The notes: generated from the sequence alone by a model not told the origin. Positions 34,020 through 43,136 are shown, counted from the first letter of the stretch. The stretch: DNA of 64,000 nt from Burkholderia diffusa (GCF_902499115.1 NZ_CABVPN010000011.1:62001-126000), one strand, 5' to 3'. Made by a program: numbers and translations.

Positions 34020-34412
34020 ATGACCGATACGCCGAGCCAGTTTCCGACACCGTCGGTGCCGGGCGCAGCGGACGCCGAGCGACTGGCAGGTCTGCGCACG
34101 CTGACGCACGTGCTGTACGGCCTCTACGCGATTCATTGGCTGACGGGTGGCGTCACCGGGATCATCGCGATCATCATCAACTACGTGAAGCGCGGCGACG
34201 TGGCCGGCACGCCGTACGCCGACCATTTCGAGTGGCAGATCCGCACGTTCTGGCGCGCGCTGATCGCCTACGTGATCGGCTTCGCGCTGATGTTCGTGGT
34301 GGTGGGATTCGTGATCATGTTTGTCACGTGGATTTGGACGCTGTACCGTATCATCAAAGGTTGGCTGTACCTGAACGACAACAAGACGCTCGATCCGCAG
34401 GCGTGGTTCTGA
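34020..34412 (+). CDS. Small membrane protein, DUF4870-like
   Basis: A 130-residue protein with a polar N-terminus and three predicted membrane helices (LTHVLYGLYAIHWLTGGVTGIIAIIINYV, the IAYVIGFALMFVVVGFVIMFVTWI pair) and the WTLYRIIKGWLYLNDNK end. It resembles DUF4870 proteins of unknown role. It lies between hisE and the HIT gene at short spacing, so is probably co-transcribed. No function can be assigned. Confidence 0.8.
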   Translation: MTDTPSQFPTPSVPGAADAERLAGLRTLTHVLYGLYAIHWLTGGVTGIIAIIINYVKRGDVAGTPYADHFEWQIRTFWRALIAYVIGFALMFVVVGFVIMFVTWIWTLYRIIKGWLYLNDNKTLDPQAWF

Positions 34413-34441
34413 CCGGCGCACGGGCGTTTCGCAGGAGCAAC

Positions 34442-34807
34442 ATGAGTCACGATCCGAATTGCCTGTTCTGCAAGATCGCGGCGGGCGAGATCCCGAGCAC
34501 GAAGGTGCACGAGGACGACGAATTCGTCGCGTTCCGCGACATCCGCCCGGCGGCCGAGACGCACGTGCTCGTCATTCCGCGCCGGCATGTGCCGACGCTG
34601 TCGGCGGCGAGCGAGGCCGATGCGCCGATGCTCGGCCGGCTGATGTTGCTGGTCGCCCGTCTGGCCGACCAGCTCGGCGTTGCATACACGGGAGGCGAAA
34701 CCGGTTTTCGCACGGTGATCAACACGGGCCCCGGCGGCGGGCAGGAGGTCTACCACCTGCACGCGCACATCCTGGCCGGCCCGCGCCCGTGGCTGCGGAT
34801 GGGTTGA
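34442..34807 (+). CDS. HIT-family nucleotide-binding hydrolase (HinT-like)
   Basis: A 121-residue histidine-triad protein. It has NCLFCKIAAGEIPS with a CxxC pair, VHEDDEFVAFRDIRPAAETHVLVIPRRHVPTL, FRTVINTGPGGGQEVYHLHAHILAG with the triad H-L-H-A-H. Family members hydrolyse purine phosphoramidates. AGGAGCAAC precedes the ATG. It lies directly upstream of tatA, as commonly seen in betaproteobacteria. Confidence 0.92.
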   Translation: MSHDPNCLFCKIAAGEIPSTKVHEDDEFVAFRDIRPAAETHVLVIPRRHVPTLSAASEADAPMLGRLMLLVARLADQLGVAYTGGETGFRTVINTGPGGGQEVYHLHAHILAGPRPWLRMG

Positions 34808-34900
34808 CGTGGCGGGGCGTTTCCCCGCATCGATAGTCGAAGCCGGCGTGCCGCCGGCGATTTGCGCCGCGACGCGGCGTGGTTGAGGAGAGGTTTCATC

Positions 34901-35131
34901 ATGGGTGGATTGAGCATTTGGCACTGGCTGATCGTGCTGCTGATCGTCGCGCTGGTTTTCGGTACGAAGAAGCTGCGCAACATCGGCAACGACCTCGGCA
35001 GCGCCGTGAAGGGTTTCAAGGACGGCATGAAGGAAGGCGAGACACCGGCGGATGCGCAGCAACTGCCGCGTTCGGGTTCGGTCGACGTCAACGCGAAGGA
35101 AACGACGCGTTCCGACTCGAACAAGGCGTAA
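34901..35131 (+). CDS. tatA: Sec-independent translocase protein TatA
   Basis: Pore-forming subunit of the twin-arginine exporter. The 76-residue protein has one N-terminal membrane helix (IWHWLIVLLIVALVFG), the family FGTKKLRNIGNDLGSAVKGFKDGM amphipathic helix and a charged tail. The ATG at 34901 follows GAGGAGAGG; an in-frame ATG at 34862 would put an Arg-rich leader before the helix. It is first of tatABC. Confidence 0.95.
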   Translation: MGGLSIWHWLIVLLIVALVFGTKKLRNIGNDLGSAVKGFKDGMKEGETPADAQQLPRSGSVDVNAKETTRSDSNKA

Positions 35132-35157
35132 CGCCGGCACGCTGACAGGCATTCGCG

Positions 35158-35688
35158 ATGCTGGATCTCGGTCTTTCGAAGATGGCGCTGATCGGCGTCG
35201 TCGCGCTCGTGGTGCTCGGCCCCGAGCGCCTGCCGCGCGTCGCGCGTACGGCAGGCGCATTGTTCGGCCGCGCGCAGCGGTACATCAACGACGTGAAGGC
35301 CGAGGTCTCGCGCGAAATCGAACTCGACGCGCTGCGGACGATGAAGACCGATTTCGAGTCGGCCGCGCGCAATGTCGAGACGACGATTCACGACAACCTG
35401 CGCGAGCACGAGAAGGAACTGAACGACACGTGGAACTCCGCGGTCGGCGGTCCTAACGAAGGCTCGGTCGATGCCGGCACGTACGGCTCCGACACGCCCG
35501 CGGCGCCGTCGTGGCGGGGCAGCATGGCCGCGCTCGCGCCGAAGCGTCGCAACTGGCGTGTGAAACAGGCGGCGACGCCTGTCTGGTACAAGCGCGCCAC
35601 GACCCGCCGCACGCACGTGCAGTCGGGCGCCGCGCGTGTCGCGCGCCATCAGCCGGCCAGCCTGCGCCGGCCGACGCGCTTCTTCTGA
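35158..35688 (+). CDS. tatB: Sec-independent translocase protein TatB
   Basis: Receptor subunit of the Tat system, working with TatC to recognise RR signals. The 176-residue protein starts MLDLGLSKMALIGVVALVVLGPERLPRVARTAG, the typical TatB membrane helix and Glu-Pro hinge. A long amphipathic helix follows (QRYINDVKAEVSREIELDALR), then a variable basic C-terminus ending RRPTRFF. Confidence 0.95.
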   Translation: MLDLGLSKMALIGVVALVVLGPERLPRVARTAGALFGRAQRYINDVKAEVSREIELDALRTMKTDFESAARNVETTIHDNLREHEKELNDTWNSAVGGPNEGSVDAGTYGSDTPAAPSWRGSMAALAPKRRNWRVKQAATPVWYKRATTRRTHVQSGAARVARHQPASLRRPTRFF

Positions 35689-35729
35689 GCCGAGCGCATG
35701 CTCGCTCGTCAATCCTACCGAGGGCCGGT

Positions 35730-36512
35730 GTGAGCGACCCCCAGCAGAATCCGGGCGACGCCCCGGAAGAAACCTTCATTTCCCATCTCGTCGAGCTTCG
35801 CGATCGCATCATTCGCGCGGGGCTGGCCGTGATCGTCGTGTTCCTCGGGCTCGTGTACTGGGCGCCCGACATTTTCCGGCTGCTCGCGCGGCCGCTGATG
35901 GAGAACCTGCCGAAGGGCGGCAGGATGATCGTGACCGACGTCACCGGCTCGTTCTTCGTGCCAATGAAGGTCACGATGCTCGTCGCGCTCGTGATCGCGC
36001 TGCCGATCGTGCTGTACCAGATCTGGGCGTTCGTCGCGCCGGGGCTGTATCAGCACGAGAAGAAGCTCGTCGTGCCGCTCGTCGGCAGCAGCTACGTCCT
36101 GTTCCTGTGCGGGATGGCGTTCGCATACTTCCTCGTGTTCCCGACGATCTTCCGTGTGATGGCGCACTACAACGCGCCGCTCGGCGCGGAGATGTCGACC
36201 GACATCGACAACTACCTGAGCTTCGTGCTCGGGATGTTCATCGCGTTCGGGGTCACGTTCGAGGTGCCGATCGTCGTCGTGCTGCTCGTCCGGATGGGCG
36301 TGCTGTCGCTGAAGAAGCTGAAGGAGATGCGGCCGTACGTGATCGTCGGCGCGTTCGTCGTCGCGGCGGTCGTCACGCCGCCGGACGTATTCTCGCAGCT
36401 GATGCTCGCGCTGCCGCTCGTCGTGCTGTTCGAAATCGGGCTGCTGGCCGCGCGATTCTTCGTGCCGAAGCCGACGGAAGAGCCCGAGGCCGAGAACGGC
36501 GCCGCGAGTTGA
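35730..36512 (+). CDS. tatC: Sec-independent translocase protein TatC
   Basis: Six-helix core receptor of the Tat exporter. The 260-residue protein starts at a GTG (VSDPQQNPGDAPEETFISHLVELRDR), and its N-terminal HLVELRDRI is the conserved signal-binding region. FVAPGLYQHEKK and the FGVTFEVPIVVVLLVRMGVLSLKKLKEMRPYVIV segment with the conserved Glu are present. An upstream extension in the same frame lacks conservation. It ends tatABC and is followed by a bidirectional terminator. Confidence 0.95.
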   Translation: MSDPQQNPGDAPEETFISHLVELRDRIIRAGLAVIVVFLGLVYWAPDIFRLLARPLMENLPKGGRMIVTDVTGSFFVPMKVTMLVALVIALPIVLYQIWAFVAPGLYQHEKKLVVPLVGSSYVLFLCGMAFAYFLVFPTIFRVMAHYNAPLGAEMSTDIDNYLSFVLGMFIAFGVTFEVPIVVVLLVRMGVLSLKKLKEMRPYVIVGAFVVAAVVTPPDVFSQLMLALPLVVLFEIGLLAARFFVPKPTEEPEAENGAAS

Positions 36513-36652
36513 TGAAACGCGGCGCGCTGCGCCCGGCATGAGGGGCGCCGTCGATGCGGCACCTCGACGACGTTGAATCCGGGCGCGCGACCGGGCGGTG
36601 CAGGCGGCGGGTGAGCGCAGCTCCGTCACCGTGACGAAGGATCGTCGAAGCA

Positions 36653-36685
36653 AAACAAAAGGGCAGCCGATCAGGCTGCCCTTTT
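36653..36685. terminator. Bidirectional rho-independent terminator between tatC and the protease gene
   Basis: An 8-bp stem GGGCAGCC/GGCTGCCC (36661-36668 and 36674-36681) with AAAACAAAA on the left and TTTT on the right, placed between two convergent genes. Confidence 0.9.
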
Positions 36686-36740
36686 GCATTTCCATCCTTG
36701 GCCGGCAAGCGGCGCTCGCCGATACGCCGCCCGCCGGATG

Positions 36741-37946
36741 TCACTCGCTGTCGCTGTCCTGTTCGTCGAGCGTCTGCTTCGGCGGCGGCGGGCGCTTGCC
36801 GATCACCACGCTCACGTCGAACTCCTTGCCCTTGCGCACGACGTGCACCTTGGTCGGCGTGCCCGGCTTGATCTGCGCGACGGTGTTCAGCAACTTCGTC
36901 GTGTCGGTGATGTCCTCGCCGTTCACGCTCACGAGGATGTCGCCCGGCTTGATGCCGGCCTTGTCGGCCGGACCGCCCTGCAGCACGCCCGCGACGATCG
37001 CGCCCGACTTCTGCTGGAGCCCGAACGACTCGGCGATTTCCGGCGTGACGTCCTGCGGCTCGACGCCGATCCAGCCGCGCGTGACCGAGCCCGTCGTGAT
37101 GATGCTTTCGAGCACGGTGCGCGCGGTCGACACGGGGATCGCGAAGCCGATGCCGAGCGAGCCGCCCGAGCGCGAGTAGATCGCCGTGTTGATGCCGAGC
37201 AGGTTGCCGTTCACGTCGACCAGCGCGCCGCCCGAGTTGCCGGGGTTGATCGGCGCGTCGGTCTGGATGAAGTTTTCGAACGTGTTGATGCCGAGATGGT
37301 TGCGGCCGAGCGCGCTGATGATCCCCATCGTGACCGTCTGGCCGACGCCGAACGGGTTGCCGATCGCGAGCACGACGTCGCCGACCCGCGACTGGTCGGA
37401 GCGGCCGAGCGTGATCGTCGGCAGGTTCGTCATGTTGATCTTCAGCACGGCGAGATCGGTTTCGGGGTCGCTGCCGATCACCTTCGCGGTGCCCGTGCGG
37501 CCGTCGGCGAGCGCGACTTCGATCTGGTCGGCGCCGTCCACGACGTGCTGGTTCGTTAGAATGTAACCTTCAGGGCTCACGATAACGCCGGAGCCGAGGT
37601 TGGCCGCAGGTTCGTCCTGCTGCTTGCGGGCGTTGCGGTCGCCGAAGAAGTAGCGGAACAGCGGATCCTTCGCGCGCGGGTCGGGCGGCAGCGAGCCGTC
37701 CTTGCTGGAGAAGACGTTGACGACGGCGGGCATCGCCTTTTGCGCGGCCTCCGCGTATGACGTGGTCGCCGGTGCACCGCCGATGCCCGGCGCGACTTCC
37801 CGCAGCGCGACGATCGGCGTGGCGAGCTGCTTGCCGAGCTGTCCTTGCCGTTGCAGCCATTGCGGCTTGAGCGTCACGACGATGAACATCAGCGCGAGCA
37901 GTACGGTCACCGCCTGCGCGAAGAACAGCCAGAAGCGTCTAAGCAT
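36741..37946 (-). CDS. DegS/HtrA-type periplasmic serine protease with one PDZ domain
   Basis: A 401-residue protein with an N-terminal membrane anchor (FWLFFAQAVTVLLALMFIVVTL). The trypsin-like domain has catalytic His in ILTNQHVVDGADQ, Asp in DPETDLAVLKI and Ser in NPGNSGGALVD. A single PDZ domain follows (GWIGVEPQDVTPEIAESFGL to GDILVSVNGEDITD). One PDZ plus an uncleaved anchor fits DegS rather than DegP/MucD with two PDZs, suggesting an envelope-stress protease. The acidic tail DEQDSDSE is unusual. It is monocistronic and divergent from the Nif3-like gene. Confidence 0.9.
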   Translation of the reverse strand: MLRRFWLFFAQAVTVLLALMFIVVTLKPQWLQRQGQLGKQLATPIVALREVAPGIGGAPATTSYAEAAQKAMPAVVNVFSSKDGSLPPDPRAKDPLFRYFFGDRNARKQQDEPAANLGSGVIVSPEGYILTNQHVVDGADQIEVALADGRTGTAKVIGSDPETDLAVLKINMTNLPTITLGRSDQSRVGDVVLAIGNPFGVGQTVTMGIISALGRNHLGINTFENFIQTDAPINPGNSGGALVDVNGNLLGINTAIYSRSGGSLGIGFAIPVSTARTVLESIITTGSVTRGWIGVEPQDVTPEIAESFGLQQKSGAIVAGVLQGGPADKAGIKPGDILVSVNGEDITDTTKLLNTVAQIKPGTPTKVHVVRKGKEFDVSVVIGKRPPPPKQTLDEQDSDSE

Positions 37947-37967
37947 CTGAATGGATTAGAGGTTTAT

Positions 37968-38714
37968 ATGGATCGGATCGAACTTGAATTGTACTTGAAC
38001 AATACCCTTGAAACCGCGCGCTTCAAGGACTATTGCCCGAATGGCCTCCAGGTCGAGGGGCGTCGCAAGATCGAGAAGATCGCCACTGGCGTGACGGCGT
38101 CGCTCGCGTTCCTCGAAGCCGCGCTCGAATGGGGGGCGGATGCGGTGCTCGTCCATCACGGCTATTTCTGGCGCAACGAGGCGCCGCAGATCACGGGCCG
38201 CAAGTACCGGCGCCTGAAGCTGCTGCTCGCGAACGACCTGAACCTGTTCGCGTTCCACCTGCCGCTCGACGCGCATCCCGAGTTCGGCAACAACGCTCAG
38301 CTCGGCGAGAAGCTCGGGCTGATCGGCGAACAGCGTTTCGGCGACGGCGACCTCGGCTGGATGGCCACGCTGCCGATGCCCGTCACGCTCGAGCACTTCG
38401 TCGCGAAGGTCGAGCGCACGCTCGGCCGCACGCCGCTCGTGCTCGGCGATCCGGAGATGCAGTTGCGCCGCATCGCGTGGTGCACGGGTGCCGCGCAGAG
38501 CTATTTCGATGCCGCGATCGACGCCGGCGCCGACGTGTTCCTGACCGGCGAAGTATCGGAACCCGTCACGCACGCGTCGGCCGAGAGCGGCGTCGCGTTC
38601 GTTGCGGCAGGGCACCATGCGACCGAACGCTACGGAATCCAGGCGCTTGGCGCCCACTTGTCCGAAGAATTCGATATCGAACACCTTTTTATCGATATTC
38701 ATAATCCGGTCTGA
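37968..38714 (+). CDS. Nif3-like dinuclear metal center hexameric protein (YbgI family)
   Basis: A 248-residue member of the Nif3/YbgI family, which bind two metals in a toroidal hexamer; some act as GTP cyclohydrolase-like enzymes, but the cellular role is unclear. Motifs: FKDYCPNGLQVEG, ADAVLVHHGYFWRNEAP with metal-binding His pair, LNLFAFHLPLDAHPEFGNNAQLG, DVFLTGEVSEPVTHAS and FVAAGHHATERYGIQALG with the C-terminal metal ligands. GAGG lies upstream of the ATG at 37968. It is divergent from the protease gene. Confidence 0.9.
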   Translation: MDRIELELYLNNTLETARFKDYCPNGLQVEGRRKIEKIATGVTASLAFLEAALEWGADAVLVHHGYFWRNEAPQITGRKYRRLKLLLANDLNLFAFHLPLDAHPEFGNNAQLGEKLGLIGEQRFGDGDLGWMATLPMPVTLEHFVAKVERTLGRTPLVLGDPEMQLRRIAWCTGAAQSYFDAAIDAGADVFLTGEVSEPVTHASAESGVAFVAAGHHATERYGIQALGAHLSEEFDIEHLFIDIHNPV

Positions 38715-38932
38715 GCGACGGATTTGCGGCGGCGCATCGAAATTTCACAATGTAGCATCCGCTTAAGAGCGAAATGATTTAATCGCTCCGATAGTGGGGG
38801 GAAACCCTTAACTATCAACTACTTCGAAGGGATTTTCATCTCCGGGCCTTGTAAATGGCGACTCCATTCGCGCAAACTAGCGGCGGAATGAAAAGTCGTG
38901 ACGGAAAATCCAACTCAGAAGTGGGGCGTGTG

Positions 38933-39553
38933 ATGCGAGACAAGGAAGAGAAACGCGTCGACAGCGGCCGCCGTACCTGGCTGATTGCGACATCCGTAGC
39001 AGGTGGCGTGGGAGGCGTAGCCACCGTCATACCTTTCGCGGCGTCGCTTGCGCCGTCCGCGAAAGCGAAAGCGGCCGGAGCCCCGGTCGAGGTCGACATC
39101 AGCGGCCTGAAGCCCGGCGAAATGGTCACCGTGCCGTGGCGCGGCAAGCCGGTCTGGATCCTGAACCGCACCGACGACATGCTCGCCGACGTCGTCAAGG
39201 CCGACAAGGAAGTGGCCGATCCGACCTCGAAATCCCCGTATTCGATGCCGTTGCCCGCGTATTGCGCGAACGAATATCGCGCGCGGGCCGATCGCAAGAA
39301 CATTCTCGTCGTGATGGCCGTGTGTACGCACCTCGGCTGCACGCCCAGCCAACGCTTCACGCCGGGTCCGCAGCCGAACCTGCCGGACGACTGGCCGGGC
39401 GGTTTCCTGTGCCCGTGCCACGGTTCGACCTACGACCTCGCCGGCCGCGTGTTCAAGAACAAGCCGGCGCCTCAGAATCTCGACATCCCGCCCTACATGT
39501 TCACGTCGGCGGCGACCCTCGTGATCGGCAAGGACGAGAAAGGAGAAGCGTGA
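38933..39553 (+). CDS. petA: Ubiquinol-cytochrome c reductase, Rieske iron-sulfur subunit
   Basis: Iron-sulfur subunit of respiratory complex III. The 206-residue protein starts MRDKEEKRVDSGRRTWLIATS. The twin Arg before a hydrophobic helix is a Tat signal anchor, and tatABC lies only 2.4 kb upstream. The 2Fe-2S ligands are in CTHLGCTPS and CPCHGSTYD, with a conserved PPYMFTSAATLVIG end. The ATG at 38933 places the RR motif normally; an ATG at 38855 would lengthen the N-region by 26 residues. Its stop shares a base with the petB start. Confidence 0.95.
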   Translation: MRDKEEKRVDSGRRTWLIATSVAGGVGGVATVIPFAASLAPSAKAKAAGAPVEVDISGLKPGEMVTVPWRGKPVWILNRTDDMLADVVKADKEVADPTSKSPYSMPLPAYCANEYRARADRKNILVVMAVCTHLGCTPSQRFTPGPQPNLPDDWPGGFLCPCHGSTYDLAGRVFKNKPAPQNLDIPPYMFTSAATLVIGKDEKGEA

Positions 39554-40932
39554 TGGCCGACAACAAGGAAGTCTCCACGACAGGTCTCACCGGCTGGATC
39601 GACCAGCGCTTCCCGCTCACGTCCACCTGGAAGAAGCACGTTTCCGAGTACTACGCGCCGAAGAACTTCAACTTCTGGTACTTCTTCGGCTCCCTCGCGC
39701 TGCTCGTGCTCGTCAACCAGATCGTCACGGGCATCTTCCTGACGATGAACTACAAGCCCGACTCGATGCTCGCATTCGCGTCGGTCGAGTACATCATGCG
39801 CGAGGTGCCGTGGGGCTGGCTGATCCGCTACATGCACTCGACCGGTGCATCGATGTTCTTCGTCGTCGTGTACCTGCACATGTTCCGCGGGCTGATGTAC
39901 GGGTCGTACCGCAAGCCACGCGAGCTCGTGTGGATCTTCGGTTGTGCGATCTTCCTGTGCCTGATGGCCGAGGCGTTCTTCGGCTACCTGCTGCCGTGGG
40001 GCCAGATGTCGTTCTGGGGCGCGCAGGTGATCGTGAACCTGTTCTCGGCGATCCCGTTCGTCGGCCCGGACCTGTCGTTGTGGATCCGCGGCGACTATGT
40101 CGTGTCCGACGTCACGCTGAACCGCTTCTTCGCGTTCCACGTGATCGCGATTCCGCTCGTGCTGGTCGGCCTCGTGATCGCGCACCTCGTCGCGTTGCAC
40201 GAAGTGGGGTCGAATAACCCGGACGGCATCGAGATCAAGGCGAAGAAGGACGCGAACGGCATTCCGCTCGACGGCATCCCGTTCCATCCGTACTACTCGG
40301 TGCACGATTTCTTCGGTGTCTGCGTGTTCCTGATGGTGTTCGCGCTGATCGTGTTCTTCTCGCCGGAGATGGGCGGGTACTTCCTCGAGTCGAACAACTT
40401 CGTCCCGGCGAACCCGCTGCAGACGCCGCCGGAGATCGCGCCGGTCTGGTACTTCACAGCGTTCTACGCGATGCTGCGCGCCACCACCGACCCGTTCAAG
40501 ATCGTGCTGATGATCGTGATCGCGCTGCTCGGCGTGCTCGCGCTGATCCGCGCGCGCGGCAAGTGGAAGGTCGGCCTGCCCGTGTTGGCCGCGGCGATCG
40601 TCGTGTTCATGTTCCTGACGGAATCGAAGTTCTGGGGCGTCGTCGTGATGGGTTCCGCGGTGATTACGCTGTTCTTCCTGCCGTGGCTCGACCGTAGCCC
40701 GGTGAAGTCGATCCGCTACCGGCCGTTGTTCCACAAAGTGTTCCTCGGGATCTTCGTCGCGGCGTTCCTGACCCTCGCGTTCCTCGGCACACGGCCGCCA
40801 TCGCCGGCCGCGACGCTGATCGCGCAGGGCTGCGCGCTGATCTACTTTGCGTTCTTCCTCGGCATGCCCGTCTGGACACCGCTTGGCACGTTCAAGCAGC
40901 CGCCGGAACGGGTGCGCTTCAAGCCCCATTAA
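39553..40932 (+). CDS. petB: Cytochrome b subunit of complex III
   Basis: Eight-helix quinol-oxidising subunit, 459 residues. It has the heme-binding His pairs within MHSTGASMFFVVVYLHMFRGLMYGSY and FFAFHVIAIPLVLVGLVIAHLVALHEVGSNNPDG. It also has the Qo-site motif PPEIAPVWYFTAFYAMLRA (PEWY replaced by APVWYF as in many betaproteobacteria), and GQMSFWGAQVIVNL. It starts at the petA stop (TGATG) and lies 21 bases before petC. Confidence 0.96.
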   Translation: MADNKEVSTTGLTGWIDQRFPLTSTWKKHVSEYYAPKNFNFWYFFGSLALLVLVNQIVTGIFLTMNYKPDSMLAFASVEYIMREVPWGWLIRYMHSTGASMFFVVVYLHMFRGLMYGSYRKPRELVWIFGCAIFLCLMAEAFFGYLLPWGQMSFWGAQVIVNLFSAIPFVGPDLSLWIRGDYVVSDVTLNRFFAFHVIAIPLVLVGLVIAHLVALHEVGSNNPDGIEIKAKKDANGIPLDGIPFHPYYSVHDFFGVCVFLMVFALIVFFSPEMGGYFLESNNFVPANPLQTPPEIAPVWYFTAFYAMLRATTDPFKIVLMIVIALLGVLALIRARGKWKVGLPVLAAAIVVFMFLTESKFWGVVVMGSAVITLFFLPWLDRSPVKSIRYRPLFHKVFLGIFVAAFLTLAFLGTRPPSPAATLIAQGCALIYFAFFLGMPVWTPLGTFKQPPERVRFKPH

Positions 40933-40953
40933 CGTGAGCGAGGAGAGAACGAC

Positions 40954-41712
40954 ATGAAGAAACTGCTTTCGACGCTCGCACTGATCGGGGCAACGGCCGT
41001 GGCGCTGCTGGCGGCGCCGGCCGTGCGCGCGGAAGGTAATTTTCCGCTCGACCGGGCGCCCGATAACACGGAAAATCTCGTTTCGCTTCAGCACGGCGCG
41101 CAATTGTTTGTAAACTATTGCCTGAACTGCCACAGCGCGAACCTGATGCGCTACAACCGTCTGACGGATCTGGGCATATCCCAGAAGGAGATCGAAACGA
41201 ATCTCCTGTTCACGACCGACAAGGTCGGGAATACGATGTCCGTCGCGATGCGGCCCGAAGACGCGAAGAACTGGCTCGGCACCTCGCCGCCCGACCTGTC
41301 GGTCGAGGTGCGGGCGCGCGGCCGCGACTGGCTCTACACGTACCTGCGGAGTTTCTACCGCGACGATACGCGGCCGAGCGGCTGGAACAACGCGGTGTTC
41401 GAGAACGTCGGCATGCCCCATGTATTGTGGCAACTGCAGGGGCAGCGCACTGCCAAATTCGAAGACAAGACGGACGAGGAGACGGGCGAGAAGGTCCACA
41501 AGCTCGTCGGCTTCCAGCAGGTCACGCCGGGGACGTTGTCGTCGCCGGACTATGATGCTGCGGTGGCCGACCTGGTGGCCTATATGACATGGATGTCCGA
41601 GCCGGCCCAGCAGACCCGCAAGCGCCTCGGCGTGTGGGTGCTGGTCTTTCTCGGTGTCCTGACTTTCCTGGCCTGGCGGCTCAATGCCGCGTACTGGAAA
41701 GATATCAAGTAA
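40954..41712 (+). CDS. petC: Cytochrome c1 subunit of complex III
   Basis: Membrane-anchored c-type cytochrome, 252 residues. It has a Sec signal (MKKLLSTLALIGATAVALLAAPAVRAEG), the heme site CLNCHS and Met ligand region around NTMSVAMRPEDAKNWLGTSPPDLSVEVRARG. A C-terminal membrane helix (LGVWVLVFLGVLTFLAWRLNAAYW) completes it. AGGAGAG precedes the ATG. It completes petABC. Confidence 0.95.
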   Translation: MKKLLSTLALIGATAVALLAAPAVRAEGNFPLDRAPDNTENLVSLQHGAQLFVNYCLNCHSANLMRYNRLTDLGISQKEIETNLLFTTDKVGNTMSVAMRPEDAKNWLGTSPPDLSVEVRARGRDWLYTYLRSFYRDDTRPSGWNNAVFENVGMPHVLWQLQGQRTAKFEDKTDEETGEKVHKLVGFQQVTPGTLSSPDYDAAVADLVAYMTWMSEPAQQTRKRLGVWVLVFLGVLTFLAWRLNAAYWKDIK

Positions 41713-41728
41713 ACACGCCTGACCGGCG

Positions 41729-41792
41729 TGGGGCCGGCGCAAGGCGGAACCCGTGAAAGGGGTTGCGCCGCGTGTCGGCCCTCGGCTTTTTT
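41729..41792 (+). terminator. Long hairpin with T-run between petC and sspA
   Basis: GGGGCCGGCGCAA pairs with TTGCGCCGCGTGTCGGCCC around an inner AACCC/GGGGTT stem, followed by CTTTTTT at 41786-41792. It likely terminates petABC transcription. Confidence 0.7.
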
Positions 41793-41806
41793 GAGGAAAC
41801 GCAAAT

Positions 41807-42418
41807 ATGATGGTTCTGTATTCCGGCACAACTTGCCCGTTCTCCCAGCGTTGCCGGCTGGTGCTGTTCGAGAAGGGCATGGATTTCGAGATCCGTGACG
41901 TCGACCTGTTCAACAAGCCGGAAGACATCTCGGTGATGAACCCGTACGGTCAGGTGCCGATTCTGGTCGAGCGCGACCTGATTCTGTACGAATCAAACAT
42001 CATCAACGAATACATCGACGAGCGCTTCCCGCACCCGCAACTGATGCCGGCCGACCCGGTGCAGCGTGCACGCGCACGCCTGTTCCTGCTCAACTTCGAG
42101 AAGGAGCTGTTCGTTCACGTCAGCACGCTCGAGAACGAAAAGGGCAAGGCAGCGGAGAAGAACCACGAGAAGGCACGCCTCGCGATCCGCGATCGCCTGA
42201 CGCAGCTCGCGCCGATCTTCGTGAAGAACAAGTACATGCTCGGCGAGGAGTTCTCGATGCTCGACGTCGCGATCGCGCCGCTCTTGTGGCGTCTGGATCA
42301 CTACGGCATCGAGCTGTCGAAGAACGCTGCGCCGCTGATGAAGTACGCCGAGCGGATCTTCAGCCGTCCGGCCTATATCGAAGCACTGACGCCGTCCGAA
42401 AAGGTCATGCGTCGTTGA
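41807..42418 (+). CDS. sspA: Stringent starvation protein A
   Basis: GST-fold RNA-polymerase-associated protein that helps gene expression under starvation and acid stress. The 203-residue protein has the N-terminal thioredoxin-like domain VLYSGTTCPFSQRCRLVLFEKGMDFEIRDVDLFNKPEDI, then NPYGQVPILVERDLILYESNIINEYIDERFPHP and the all-helical C-terminal domain. A second in-frame ATG directly follows the first. It pairs with sspB downstream, as in E. coli. Confidence 0.94.
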   Translation: MMVLYSGTTCPFSQRCRLVLFEKGMDFEIRDVDLFNKPEDISVMNPYGQVPILVERDLILYESNIINEYIDERFPHPQLMPADPVQRARARLFLLNFEKELFVHVSTLENEKGKAAEKNHEKARLAIRDRLTQLAPIFVKNKYMLGEEFSMLDVAIAPLLWRLDHYGIELSKNAAPLMKYAERIFSRPAYIEALTPSEKVMRR

Positions 42419-42489
42419 TGGTGCAATGAGTGCATGACGGAGCCGGCGACGCGGCGTGCCGCGTGCCCGCTCCGGGTTCGAGGATTGTG

Positions 42490-43008
42490 ATGCAAGAGAT
42501 TTCAACGAAGCCTTATCTGCTGCGCGCGCTGTACGAGTGGTGCACCGATAACGGTTACACGCCGCATATCGCGGTGAGGGTCGACAACTCGACGCGCGTG
42601 CCGCGTCAGTTCGTGCGTGACGGCGAGATCGTGCTCAACATCAGCTTCGAGGCGACGAGCCAGCTGCAGATGGGTAACGAGTGGATCGAGTTCACCGCCC
42701 GGTTCTCCGGGAAGGCGCACAAGATCGAGATTCCGGTGGCCAACGTGCTCGCGATCTATGCGCGGGAGAATGGGCAGGGGATGGCGTTCCAGGTCGATGC
42801 GGTCGCGGGCGAGGGCGCGGATTCGGGCGCGTTCGAAGACGATGCCGCGCAGGCGGAAGATGCGCCGCGTGACGAGTCGCCTGCCGTGTTGACGCCTGTC
42901 GTCGATGACGGGGCGAACGAGGAGCCGTCCGAAGGCGCCGACGAACCGCCGAAAACCGACGGCGACGGCTCGAAAGGCGGCAGACCTCGCCTCAAGATCG
43001 TGAAATGA
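42490..43008 (+). CDS. sspB: ClpXP protease specificity-enhancing factor SspB
   Basis: Adaptor that delivers ssrA-tagged proteins to ClpXP. The 172-residue protein has the SspB fold (STKPYLLRALYEWCTDNGYTPHIAVRV, GEIVLNISFEATSQLQMGNEWIEFTARFSGKAHKIEIPVANVLAIYARENGQGM). A long acidic disordered linker follows, then the C-terminal ClpX-binding tail GGRPRLKIVK. The ATG at 42490 matches the family start. It is immediately followed by tRNA-Thr. Confidence 0.94.
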   Translation: MQEISTKPYLLRALYEWCTDNGYTPHIAVRVDNSTRVPRQFVRDGEIVLNISFEATSQLQMGNEWIEFTARFSGKAHKIEIPVANVLAIYARENGQGMAFQVDAVAGEGADSGAFEDDAAQAEDAPRDESPAVLTPVVDDGANEEPSEGADEPPKTDGDGSKGGRPRLKIVK

Positions 43009-43027
43009 GGTAGAATCTCGCGCTTAC

Positions 43028-43103
<76 letters not shown>

Positions 43104-43136
43104 AACACTAGTTTCAAGTAGTACCCAGAAGTCCCA

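Noticed and set aside
39493..41928. An 811-codon minus-strand frame across petABC
   Set aside because: Low-complexity Arg/His/Glu-rich translation, shadow of petB and petC with third-position GC bias.
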